Positions 56,650 to 64,000 of a stretch of 64,000 nucleotides of DNA are shown in pieces (position 1 is the stretch's first letter; each line of letters opens with the position of its first letter). The translations under genes and the position numbers were made by a program. This stretch comes from Geobacter sp. (GTDB lineage Bacteria > Desulfobacterota > Desulfuromonadia > Geobacterales > Geobacteraceae). The notes beneath the pieces are model-generated. The model was not told where the DNA came from and ran no database searches. It worked only from the letters and a program-made list of their open reading frames with translations. The stretch lies in assembly GCA_003574885.1 (NCBI GenBank), contig PJFC01000002.1, positions 310,001 to 374,000 of the forward strand, given 5' to 3'.

Positions 56650-57783
56650 GTGGCAAAGAAAGTTGCTTTTTTGCAGGGTAATGAAGCTGCAGCTCAGGGT
56701 GCCCTCTACGCCGGCTGCAAGTTCTTCGCCGGTTACCCGATCACCCCCTCCACCGAGGTGGCAGAGGTGATGTCCGCAGAACTTCCCAAAATTGGCGGGA
56801 AGTTTATCCAGATGGAAGACGAGATCGGCGCCATGGCTGCGATTCTCGGTGCATCATTGACTGGGACGAAAGTTCTGACATCAACCTCAGGTCCGGGACT
56901 TTCTCTCAAGCAGGAACTGATCGGATACGGCTGTATCGCCGAGATCCCCTGCGTCATTTTCAACGTCATGCGTGGCGGCCCCTCCACAGGTATGCCGACC
57001 GGACCGAGCCAGTCGGACGTAATGTGCGCCAAGTGGGGTACCCACGGTGATCATCCGGCGATCTGCCTCGTGCCGGCCTCCGTTCAGGAGACCTATGAGG
57101 AAATGGTCCGTGCCTTCAACCTGGCTGAGAAATATCGTACTCCGGTTATGGTCATGCCGGACGAGATCGTCGCACACATGCGGGAGCGCATCGTTTTTCC
57201 CGAACAGGGTGAGTTGGAAGTAATTAACCGCACTGCACCGACCGTTCCTCCTGAACAATACAAACCGTACGACACCAGTTTTGGTGATGTGCCTCCTCTT
57301 GCTGCTTACGGTTCCGGCTACAAATACCATGTGACCGGCCTCAACAAGATGCAGGACGGTTTCCCGACCACCAAGGCAGAGATAGTTCAGGCAGAGGAAG
57401 AGCGTCAGATTCGCAAGGTGGAGGCCAACAAGGCCGACATCATGAAATGGGAAGAGTATCTCGTTGATGATGCAGAAATAGTTGTGGTGGCCTACGGCTC
57501 TACCTCCCGTTCTGCTCGATTCGCTGTCAACGAAGCACGTAAGAACGGTGTCAAGGCTGGACTTTTCCGCCTTCAGACATTCTGGCCGTTCCCCGAGGAA
57601 CGACTCCTTGAGCTTTCCAAAAAGGTTAAGGCGTTCATCACTCCTGAAATGAACCTTGGTATGTGCCACGGAGTTGTCAAGGGGTGCATCGAAGGGAATG
57701 CTCCGGTACTCGGTATCTTCCGGGTCGATGGCGAGCCGATCAATCCGGGTCAGATCGTTGATAAGATGAAGGAGGTCAAGTAA
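56650..57783 (+). CDS. korA: 2-oxoglutarate:ferredoxin oxidoreductase alpha subunit
   Basis: 377 residues from GTG 56650 with ACAGGAGGT upstream. It contains the pyrimidine-binding domain of the pyruvate:ferredoxin oxidoreductase superfamily (FFAGYPITPSTEVAEVM, EDEIGAMAAILGASLTG, TSTSGPGLSLKQE) and a transketolase C-terminal-like domain (VVAYGSTSRSARFAV). Sequence alone does not separate 2-oxoglutarate from related 2-oxoacid substrates. The location after acnB, icd and mdh supports 2-oxoglutarate oxidation to succinyl-CoA. Confidence 0.92.
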   Translation: MAKKVAFLQGNEAAAQGALYAGCKFFAGYPITPSTEVAEVMSAELPKIGGKFIQMEDEIGAMAAILGASLTGTKVLTSTSGPGLSLKQELIGYGCIAEIPCVIFNVMRGGPSTGMPTGPSQSDVMCAKWGTHGDHPAICLVPASVQETYEEMVRAFNLAEKYRTPVMVMPDEIVAHMRERIVFPEQGELEVINRTAPTVPPEQYKPYDTSFGDVPPLAAYGSGYKYHVTGLNKMQDGFPTTKAEIVQAEEERQIRKVEANKADIMKWEEYLVDDAEIVVVAYGSTSRSARFAVNEARKNGVKAGLFRLQTFWPFPEERLLELSKKVKAFITPEMNLGMCHGVVKGCIEGNAPVLGIFRVDGEPINPGQIVDKMKEVK

Positions 57784-57785
57784 CC

Positions 57786-58604
57786 ATGGCTTTTGATTAC
57801 GATAAGTACATCCGTCCCGGTAAACTGCCCCATATCTGGTGCCCCGGTTGCGGTCACGGAATTGTGATGAAAGGGCTGATACGTGCCATTGACACCGTCG
57901 GTCTTGATACAAAGAATACCGCTATCGTTTCAGGTATCGGTTGTGCATCCCGCCTTCCCGGTTATATGGATTGTTGCACCCTCCATACAGCCCATGGCCG
58001 TGCCGCAGCCTTCGCTACCGGTGTCAAGATGGCTAAACCCGAAATGGACGTAATTCTTGTAGGTGGAGACGGTGACGGTACTGCCATCGGCGGAAACCAC
58101 TTCATCCATGCCTGTCGGCGCAACATCAACATGACCTATATCATTCTGAACAACAAGATATACGGCATGACCGGTGGTCAGTTCTCACCCGCAACTCCGA
58201 CTGGAGCCAAGGCATCTACGACCCCCTACGGCAACCCCGATCCTGCATTTGATATTGCCAAGCTGGCAATTGGCGCCGGTGCCACCTTCGTCGCGCGTGG
58301 AACTTCTTTCCACGCTAACCAGATTGACAAATTGATTGCCGAGGCGATTCAGCACAAAGGGTTCTCCGTTGTGGAGATTCTCGATGACTGTCCGACCACT
58401 TATGGCCGTCGTAATAAGTTCAAGTCAGTCGTGGAAATGATGAACCATCTCAAGGACATCGCCGTACCGGTTAAAGCCGCAGAAAAGATGAGTCCCGAAC
58501 AGCTCGAAGGTAAGATACTTACCGGTGTTCTCTTCAAAGAGGAAAGACCGGAGTACACCAGCGAGTATGCTAAAGTCATCGAGCGCGCTAAGGCCGCGAA
58601 GTAA
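57786..58604 (+). CDS. korB: 2-oxoglutarate:ferredoxin oxidoreductase beta subunit (TPP-binding)
   Basis: 272 residues. The cysteine motif WCPGCGHG near the N-terminus and the thiamine-diphosphate/Mg motif GGDGDGTAIGGNHFIHACRRN are both intact, followed by YIILNNKIYGMTGGQ. It carries the catalytic cofactor and starts two bases after korA, consistent with coupled synthesis of the alpha-beta core. Confidence 0.94.
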   Translation: MAFDYDKYIRPGKLPHIWCPGCGHGIVMKGLIRAIDTVGLDTKNTAIVSGIGCASRLPGYMDCCTLHTAHGRAAAFATGVKMAKPEMDVILVGGDGDGTAIGGNHFIHACRRNINMTYIILNNKIYGMTGGQFSPATPTGAKASTTPYGNPDPAFDIAKLAIGAGATFVARGTSFHANQIDKLIAEAIQHKGFSVVEILDDCPTTYGRRNKFKSVVEMMNHLKDIAVPVKAAEKMSPEQLEGKILTGVLFKEERPEYTSEYAKVIERAKAAK

Positions 58605-58627
58605 TCACACGTAAAGGAGAATAACAG

Positions 58628-59176
58628 ATGTCTGGACGTTATGAGATCAGATTTTCCGGGGCTGGCGGACAGGGGTTAATCCTGGCCGGTGTGATCATGG
58701 CGGAGGCCGCCTCGATCTTTGACGGCAAGCAGGCCGTTCAGTCCCAGAGTTATGGCCCTGAGGCCCGCGGTGGCGCTTCCAAATCGGAAGTAATAGTATC
58801 CGATGGACCCATCGATTATCCCAAGGCTACGGTGGTGGATGCCCTTCTGGCCCTCACCCAGGAAGCCTGTGACAAATATTCCCATGACCTTAAAGAAGGT
58901 GGCGTTCTGTTGATCGACTCCGACCTGGTCAAGAGACAGCCAGCTGGTAATTTCAAGGTAGTTTCCTTCCCAATCATTAATACTGCGAAAAACGAGGTTG
59001 GCCGTGAAATTGTTGCCAACATCGTGGCTCTGGGAGCAATGGTTGCCTTGACCGGTGTGGTTTCCAAGGAGAGTGCCGAGAAGGCAGTTCTCTCCCGTGT
59101 GCCTGAGGCTTTCCTCGAGTTGAATAAAAAGGCGTTCAATATGGGGTACGAAAAGGCAATGGCAGCGAAGAAGTAG
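58628..59176 (+). CDS. korC: 2-oxoglutarate:ferredoxin oxidoreductase gamma subunit
   Basis: 182 residues of the POR gamma family. GAGGQGLILAG lies near the N-terminus, then QSYGPEARGGASKSEVI and a typical gamma C-terminal segment. It completes the four-subunit enzyme and is the last gene of the operon, with AAAGGAGA before the ATG and a strong terminator 25 bases after the stop. Confidence 0.94.
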   Translation: MSGRYEIRFSGAGGQGLILAGVIMAEAASIFDGKQAVQSQSYGPEARGGASKSEVIVSDGPIDYPKATVVDALLALTQEACDKYSHDLKEGGVLLIDSDLVKRQPAGNFKVVSFPIINTAKNEVGREIVANIVALGAMVALTGVVSKESAEKAVLSRVPEAFLELNKKAFNMGYEKAMAAKK

Positions 59177-59198
59177 AATCGAATACTATTTGTGTACG

Positions 59199-59230
59199 AA
59201 AAGCCCGGCATCTGAGATGTCGGGCTTTTT
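59199..59230 (+). terminator. Terminator after the kor operon
   Basis: AAAGCCCGGCATCT pairs with AGATGTCGGGCTTT (one G-T wobble), followed by a run of T. Confidence 0.93.
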
Positions 59231-59307
59231 TTATCTACGACTTGCTGATGCTGTTCGTATCACGAGCACCAGATATGCTGGTTCTCGTATGCTGCGTAGC
59301 GCTGTCA

Positions 59308-59336
59308 TTGACTTTACATACCTAATCTGCTAAAAA
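59308..59336 (+). promoter_or_regulatory. Candidate promoter for the site-2 protease and downstream genes
   Basis: TTGACT (59308-59313), a 17-bp spacer and TAAAAA (59331-59336) lie 35 bases before the start codon at 59372. The -10 is a weak match. Confidence 0.4.
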
Positions 59337-59371
59337 AAGAAGATTTTATCGCGCGCCTACCTGGGAGTTAC

Positions 59372-60052
59372 ATGGAACAATTTTTTCTCAAACTGTCGAT
59401 CATGCTGGTCCCCGCACTCATGGCCATCACCTGTCATGAGGTTTCCCATGGCTACATCGCTGACAAGTTCGGCGACAATACCGCCCGCTCAATGGGGCGA
59501 CTCACGCTCAACCCCCTCAAGCACCTGGATATCTTCGGCACTCTCATGGTCTTCATCGTGGGGATAGGATGGGCAAAGCCTGTGCCGGTGAATTTCAATA
59601 ATCTGCGCAATCCGAAGAGGGACATGATTTGGGTTGCCGCAGCAGGACCGGTCACCAACTTTATTCTCGCAGCCCTTTCAGCTTTCGCCATGCGTGGTGT
59701 GGCCGTTTTCATGGAAGGGGTCTCCGATCCTTCATGGATGAAAATGTTTCTTGACCCCATTGCCTTAATGCTCGCTTTTTCTGTCTACATCAATCTTCTT
59801 CTTGCCATCTTCAACCTCATTCCGGTCCCTCCCCTCGATGGCGGACGTGTTGCAGTGGGACTGCTACCCTACCGGCAGGCGGAGGCTTATTCGCGCATCG
59901 AACCCTATGGAATGATCATCATCATAGTGCTGGTTTTCTTTACCAATCTTTTCAGCTACATAATCTCCCCCGTACTAAGTCTCGGGGTTCATTTGCTTGC
60001 CGGATCTCATAGTTCGCTGGTGTTCAGCGTGACGCAGTTGCTGATGCGTTGA
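59372..60052 (+). CDS. M50-family site-2-type membrane metalloprotease
   Basis: 226 residues, almost entirely membrane-embedded. The zinc motif HEVSH is in the first helix region (ITCHEVSHGYIADKFGD) and the second ligand motif NLIPVPPLDGGRV near residue 155. PDZ and CBS domains of larger family members are absent, so this is the short form. Substrate unknown. It is the first of a co-directional run with trpS, scpA and scpB; trpS follows after 43 bases. GGGAG precedes the ATG. Confidence 0.9.
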   Translation: MEQFFLKLSIMLVPALMAITCHEVSHGYIADKFGDNTARSMGRLTLNPLKHLDIFGTLMVFIVGIGWAKPVPVNFNNLRNPKRDMIWVAAAGPVTNFILAALSAFAMRGVAVFMEGVSDPSWMKMFLDPIALMLAFSVYINLLLAIFNLIPVPPLDGGRVAVGLLPYRQAEAYSRIEPYGMIIIIVLVFFTNLFSYIISPVLSLGVHLLAGSHSSLVFSVTQLLMR

Positions 60053-60095
60053 TAAGAAACTGTGCCCGGCTGAGGAACTACAAAGGAGTATCACC

Positions 60096-61079
60096 ATGAG
60101 CAACAATCGTATCGTCAGCGGCATGCGGCCGACCGGCAAACTGCACCTGGGGCATTTCCACGGTGTGCTGGCCAACTGGCTTGAACTGCAGGAAAACTTC
60201 GAGTGTTTCTTTTTTGCTGCCGACTGGCACTCTCTTACCACAGAGTACGACAATACTGCAGCTCTCAAGGATAATGTATCGGAGATGGTGCTCGACTGGC
60301 TTGCATTCGGCATCGACCCGGAGAAGAGCACGATCTTTGTCCAGAGCAGGGTGCCCCAGCATGCAGAACTCAGCCTGATACTTTCCATGATCACACCGGT
60401 TTCCTGGCTGGAGCGGAACCCGACCTACAAGGAGATGCAGGATAACCTCTCCGCCAAGGATCTTTCCACCTTTGGTTTCCTTGGCTACCCGGTGCTTATG
60501 GCCTCTGACATCATTGTCTACAAGGCGGGACGGGTCCCCGTGGGACACGACCAGCTTCCGCATCTGGAAATCACCCGCGAGATAGCGCGCCGTTTTAACT
60601 ATCTCTACGGCGAAGTCTTCCCCGAGCCGGTTGCGCTCCTTACCGAAACCCCCAAAGTTCTCGGGCTGGACGGTCGCAAGATGAGCAAGTCATACGGCAA
60701 TGCCATTTTCCTTTCGGAGAACGGTGAAGAGAGCCGAAAAAAAGTCATGTCAATGGTGACTGACGTCCAACGCCCCCGACGCTCCGATCCCGGTGAGCCC
60801 GATCGTTGCGTTGCCTATTCCCTTAACCAGATGTATCTTCCCGAAGAGAAAAAGGCCGAAATCGTTGTCGCCTGCCGCGGTGCCCAGATCGGCTGCGTGG
60901 ACTGCAAGAAAATCCAGGCGGAGTATCTGGTGGAAACTCTTGCACCGTTCCGGGCAAAGCGTGAGGAACTGACCTCGCGTCCCGGCCTGATCGGGGACAT
61001 ACTTGACTCTGGCAGCCGCAAGGCGGCCGCAGAGGCCGCAAAAACCATGGCGGATGTCATGAACGCCATCAAGCTTTAG
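60096..61079 (+). CDS. trpS: Tryptophanyl-tRNA synthetase
   Basis: 327 residues, class I. The HIGH-type motif is HLGH (GMRPTGKLHLGHFHG) and the second motif is KMSKS (LDGRKMSKSYGN). The GHDQLPHLE segment typical of TrpRS is present. It charges tRNA-Trp. It lies between the protease gene and scpA on the same strand, with 12 bases to scpA. AAAGGAG precedes the ATG. Confidence 0.97.
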   Translation: MSNNRIVSGMRPTGKLHLGHFHGVLANWLELQENFECFFFAADWHSLTTEYDNTAALKDNVSEMVLDWLAFGIDPEKSTIFVQSRVPQHAELSLILSMITPVSWLERNPTYKEMQDNLSAKDLSTFGFLGYPVLMASDIIVYKAGRVPVGHDQLPHLEITREIARRFNYLYGEVFPEPVALLTETPKVLGLDGRKMSKSYGNAIFLSENGEESRKKVMSMVTDVQRPRRSDPGEPDRCVAYSLNQMYLPEEKKAEIVVACRGAQIGCVDCKKIQAEYLVETLAPFRAKREELTSRPGLIGDILDSGSRKAAAEAAKTMADVMNAIKL

Positions 61080-61091
61080 TCGGAGAACAGG

Positions 61092-61907
61092 TTGATCAAT
61101 CCCCAGCAGGATAGCAGCAGCCTCTTTGACGACAGTCATGGTCTTGGTTATCAGGTGCATGTCGAGGCATTCGAGGGGCCCCTCGATCTGCTTCTCCATC
61201 TCATCAAGAAAAACGAGGTGGACATCTACGATATTCCCATTGCTGCCATAACCCGTCAGTATCTGGAATATCTGGGGCTCATGAAAGAACTCAACCTCGA
61301 CGTCGCCGGCGATTTTCTCGTGATGGCCTCGACCCTCCTGCAGATTAAGTCCAGGCTCCTTCTGCCGGTGCAGGCAGAAGAGGAGGGGAGTGAGGAAGAG
61401 GATGAGGACCCGCGGGCCGAACTGGTGCGGCGGCTTCTCGAATATCAGAAATACAAGGAGGCCGCACTGCAGCTGGAAGTGCTCCCGCTTCTGGGGCGTG
61501 ACTTCTTCGTTCGTGCCGGAGATCTGACTGAGCTGAAGGAACTGCAGACCGCCGATGACTCCCCCGAGGTGGAACTCTTTGATCTGGTTGAGGCTTTCAG
61601 ACGGGTGCTTGCCGATCTCCCTGCCCAGACCTTTCACGAGGTCGGCTCGGAGCAGATCAGCATAGCCGACCGGATTAATGATATACTTACACTGTTGCAG
61701 GAGCGGGAGGGGGTAATCTTCGAGGAACTCTTTACGGAGTTGACGACCCGCGACTATCTCATTGCCACCTTTCTCGCTGTCCTGGAGCTCTGCAAACTGA
61801 AAATGGTAAAGATCACACAAGCAGGAAGTTTCGGCGCAATCTGGATTACCAGCGCGGTTCTGGACTCTGCCGATGCACCCGAAGGGGTGGATGACCATGA
61901 CCGGTAA
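61092..61907 (+). CDS. scpA: Segregation and condensation protein ScpA
   Basis: 271 residues from a TTG at 61092 with GGAG seven bases upstream; no nearer ATG keeps the conserved N-terminus. The ScpA signature YQVHVEAFEGPLDLLLHLIKKNEVDIYDIPIAAIT is followed by an acidic insert (EEEGSEEEDEDP, about 95-107) and a kleisin C-terminal winged helix. It bridges SMC heads in chromosome condensation. It overlaps scpB by 11 bases. Confidence 0.93.
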   Translation: MINPQQDSSSLFDDSHGLGYQVHVEAFEGPLDLLLHLIKKNEVDIYDIPIAAITRQYLEYLGLMKELNLDVAGDFLVMASTLLQIKSRLLLPVQAEEEGSEEEDEDPRAELVRRLLEYQKYKEAALQLEVLPLLGRDFFVRAGDLTELKELQTADDSPEVELFDLVEAFRRVLADLPAQTFHEVGSEQISIADRINDILTLLQEREGVIFEELFTELTTRDYLIATFLAVLELCKLKMVKITQAGSFGAIWITSAVLDSADAPEGVDDHDR

Positions 61908-62490
61908 CCTCAGGTCGGTGGTCGAAAGCCTCATCTTCGTCGCGGAAACTCCACTGTCGCTGGATCGCCTTTCTTCGATCCTGGAGGAATATGAGCGGAG
62001 CGAGATCCGTGCTGCGCTTGAGGAGCTTCTGGCTGAGTACGAGCTGTCCGGACGGGGGATTGTTCTTGTCGAAGTGGCAGGGGGATACCAGTTCCGCAGT
62101 CGCCCTGAACATGCCGATTACCTGAAGCGCCTTTCCAAGACGCGCCCCCCGAAATTCGGACAGTCGTCCCTGGAGACCCTGGCGATCATTGCCTACCGGC
62201 AGCCCATAACTCGTGCTGAAATCGAATACTTGCGGGGTGTGGATTGCGGAGGGATACTCAAGACGCTTCTGGATAAGAAACTCATCAAGATCCTCGGCAA
62301 GAAGGACGTTCCCGGTCGCCCCCTTATTTACGGAACCACGCGGGAATTCCTTGAGCTCTTCAGCCTCAAGAACCTGGCGAGCCTGCCGACGCTAAAAGAG
62401 ATCCAGGACCTGGTTCAGCCGCCGACTTATGAAGAGCAGGGAGAGCTTCCGCTGACCGTATCGGCTGGCGGCGAGGAAACGGGAGAGTAG
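61897..62490 (+). CDS. scpB: Segregation and condensation protein ScpB
   Basis: 198 residues from the ATG at 61897, which has AAGGGG nine bases upstream. In-frame ATGs at 61891 and 61873 are alternatives. The two winged-helix domains are clear: LRSVVESLIFVAETPLSLDRL and LETLAIIAYRQPITRAEIEYLRGVDCG, then KKDVPGRPLIYGTT. It partners ScpA on the SMC complex. Overlap with scpA indicates translational coupling. smc itself is not in the window. Confidence 0.95.
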   Translation: MTGNLRSVVESLIFVAETPLSLDRLSSILEEYERSEIRAALEELLAEYELSGRGIVLVEVAGGYQFRSRPEHADYLKRLSKTRPPKFGQSSLETLAIIAYRQPITRAEIEYLRGVDCGGILKTLLDKKLIKILGKKDVPGRPLIYGTTREFLELFSLKNLASLPTLKEIQDLVQPPTYEEQGELPLTVSAGGEETGE

Positions 62491-62536
62491 GGTTGGGGCG
62501 GTAAAGAACTGCCCCTCTGACGACAAGGAGGGTTCA

Positions 62537-63340
62537 ATGCTGCGACAACCCGCCGTTGCAGGTCAGTTCTATACCGATAACCCCCAACAACTGCATGCCG
62601 AGCTTGCGCGTCTGGTCACTTCGGCCGAGGAGAAAGAACGTCCCCTGGGGGTTATTGCTCCCCATGCGGGGTACATGTATTCAGGTGCCGTAGCCGGGGC
62701 ATTGTACGGTGCGATCGAGGTGCCTGCCACCGTTATCATTCTGGGCCCCAATCATCACGGTATAGGTCGCCGGGCAGCCCTTTCTCCTGCAGACCAGTGG
62801 CAGACCCCCCTGGGTGTTGTTCCGGTAAATCAGACCCTCTCCACACTTGTTCGCCGCCACGCTCTCCTTGTAGAAGAGGATTCGACTGCCCATCTTTACG
62901 AGCACTCCCTCGAAGTACAGGTTCCCTTTCTCCAGCATGTCCGTCCCGACGTATCCATCGTTCCTCTCTGTCTCGGTTTCGGTGATTTTGAAAGCTGCAG
63001 GACATTGGGCGATGGGATCGCTGCGGCTGTCAGGGAGTACGGCGAGGAGGTGTTGATCGTCGCCAGTTCCGACATGACCCACTATGAGCCGGCAACGGCA
63101 GCACGGCGCAAAGACGAGCTTGCCATAGCCGCGGTCCTGGCCATCGATCCGCCGGGACTTCTTCATGTCTGCCACCAGGAAGGGATCACCATGTGCGGTG
63201 TGGTACCTGCAACAGTCATGCTTGTTGCTGCACTGTCTCTCGGAGCTACCCGGGCCCGCCTGGTACGCTACGCCACCAGTGGCGACGTGACAGGCGACAA
63301 CCGGCAGGTTGTGGCTTATGCCGCCTTGACGGTTACCTGA
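62537..63340 (+). CDS. amrB: MEMO1/AmmeMemoRadiSam system protein B
   Basis: 267 residues of the MEMO-like family: REPAVAGQFY-type opening (here RQPAVAGQFY), IAPHAGYMYSG, ILGPNHHGIG, the central EHSLEVQVPFLQ, and VASSDMTHY with conserved His and Asp residues. Family members show structural similarity to class III non-haem-iron extradiol dioxygenases. In bacteria they occur with an AMMECR1 and a radical-SAM protein, neither of which is visible here. AAGGAGGG precedes the ATG. Confidence 0.88.
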   Translation: MLRQPAVAGQFYTDNPQQLHAELARLVTSAEEKERPLGVIAPHAGYMYSGAVAGALYGAIEVPATVIILGPNHHGIGRRAALSPADQWQTPLGVVPVNQTLSTLVRRHALLVEEDSTAHLYEHSLEVQVPFLQHVRPDVSIVPLCLGFGDFESCRTLGDGIAAAVREYGEEVLIVASSDMTHYEPATAARRKDELAIAAVLAIDPPGLLHVCHQEGITMCGVVPATVMLVAALSLGATRARLVRYATSGDVTGDNRQVVAYAALTVT

Positions 63341-64000
63341 TGGATGTCATTACCACCCATGTAAATGCCGATTTCGACTGCCTCGGTGCGATGGTTGCAG
63401 CCAGGAAGCTCTATCCCGACGCGCGCCTGGTCTTTTCCGGTTCCCAGGAAAAGAGTATGCGTGACTTCTTCCTCAAATCCACCAGCTATGCCCTTGATTT
63501 TACCCGCCTGAAGGACCTGGAGTTCGACAAAATCACCCGTCTCATTCTCGTTGACTGTCAGCACTCCTCCCGTATCGGCCGTTTCGCCGAGATCCTTACT
63601 CGTCCGGGAATGGAGGTTCATATCTATGATCACCATCCCGAATCGTCGGGAGACATTGCTCCATCCGCCGGCATTATCCGCGAGAGCGGTTCGACCTGCA
63701 CCATCCTGACCACCTTGTTGCGTGAGCAGCGTATCGTGGTGAATGCCACCGAGGCGACCCTCATGATGCTCGGCATCTACGAGGATACGGGAAGTCTCAC
63801 CTTTCCCTCAACCACGGGGGAAGATTACCTTGCGGCCTCATGGCTTCTGGAGCGGGGGGCAAATCTCAACACCGTGGCTGATTTTATGACCCAGGAGCTG
63901 ACTGCCGAACAGGTTTCGCTCCTGAACGATCTCCTTAAATCCCTCAAGACTACCACCCTGAACGGTATAGATATCTCCATAACCCACGCATCGCTGGACT
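63340..64000 (+). CDS. DHH-domain protein, 5' part (probable DHH-CBS-polyA polymerase/A-adding nucleotidyltransferase)
   Basis: The ATG at 63340 shares its A with the stop of the preceding gene (TGATG coupling), and the frame stays open to the window edge for 220 codons. The visible part is a DHH phosphoesterase-like domain: THVNADFDCLGAM, ILVDCQHSSR, IYDHHPES, and the downstream GIYEDTGSLTFPSTT. In Geobacter, proteins of this start continue into CBS domains and a class II tRNA nucleotidyltransferase (reported A-adding enzyme). That continuation lies outside the window and is inferred. Confidence 0.75.
   Translation, partial: MDVITTHVNADFDCLGAMVAARKLYPDARLVFSGSQEKSMRDFFLKSTSYALDFTRLKDLEFDKITRLILVDCQHSSRIGRFAEILTRPGMEVHIYDHHPESSGDIAPSAGIIRESGSTCTILTTLLREQRIVVNATEATLMMLGIYEDTGSLTFPSTTGEDYLAASWLLERGANLNTVADFMTQELTAEQVSLLNDLLKSLKTTTLNGIDISITHASLD

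Noticed and set aside
56887-57912. Minus-strand open frame of 341 codons across korA and korB
   Set aside because: Antisense to two catalytic genes with intact motifs; no ribosome site or family match.
60750-61934. Minus-strand open frame of 394 codons across trpS and scpA
   Set aside because: It spans two conserved plus-strand genes and their junction, and reads as the reverse of both; no independent support.

Overview
The window looks like chromosome from a Geobacter-type member of the Desulfuromonadales/Desulfuromonadia. The grounds are a nine-haem CxxCH lipoprotein paired with a multicopper oxidase, a monomeric NADP-isocitrate dehydrogenase, malate dehydrogenase and 2-oxoacid:ferredoxin oxidoreductase cluster, and the order mutS, amidase, glnD, xerD, apgM. 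No insertion sequence, CRISPR array, tRNA or rRNA gene was recognised. The genus assignment rests on recall of gene content, not on a search.

1-8.1 kb is a surface and redox region. It holds the end of an AraC-type regulator, a secreted two-haem protein, an AT-rich gap, a secreted protein built from RCC1-type and FG-GAP-like tandem repeats, then a nine-haem lipoprotein followed by a Tat-exported multicopper oxidase. 8.1-19.4 kb (minus strand) is an envelope region. It has a TonB/TolA-like protein with five 54-residue helical repeats, three polytopic GT-C-like membrane proteins plus a fourth of similar design, a GT2 glycosyltransferase, an MFS-spermidine synthase fusion and a DUF192 protein.

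19.6-28.8 kb (minus strand) is a Tad (Flp, type IVb) pilus locus read in the order flp, flp, tadE-like, cpaB, rcpA/cpaC, tadG-like, tadZ, tadA, tadB, tadC and a previously easy-to-miss 27-codon membrane peptide, closed by a strong terminator. A second terminator-like hairpin sits between the pilins and the assembly genes, which would favour pilin excess. No prepilin peptidase (TadV) or TadD is present. A divergent AAA+ ATPase with a GspE-N-type N-terminus adjoins the locus.

29-46 kb (mostly plus strand) is housekeeping: a small unknown protein, mutS, a periplasmic amidase, glnD, xerD, apgM, a minus-strand Slp lipoprotein, comEC, a REC-GGDEF regulator and hisS. 46-59 kb is dominated by central metabolism: acnB, aspS, a LysM lipoprotein, icd-mdh and korDABC. 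The promoters of acnB and icd both contain the same 13-bp palindrome GTATACAGTATAC overlapping or abutting the -10 element, 5.4 kb apart. This suggests one regulator for successive TCA-cycle steps. The window ends with a site-2 protease, trpS, scpA-scpB, a MEMO/AmmeB protein and the beginning of a DHH-domain protein that runs off the right edge.
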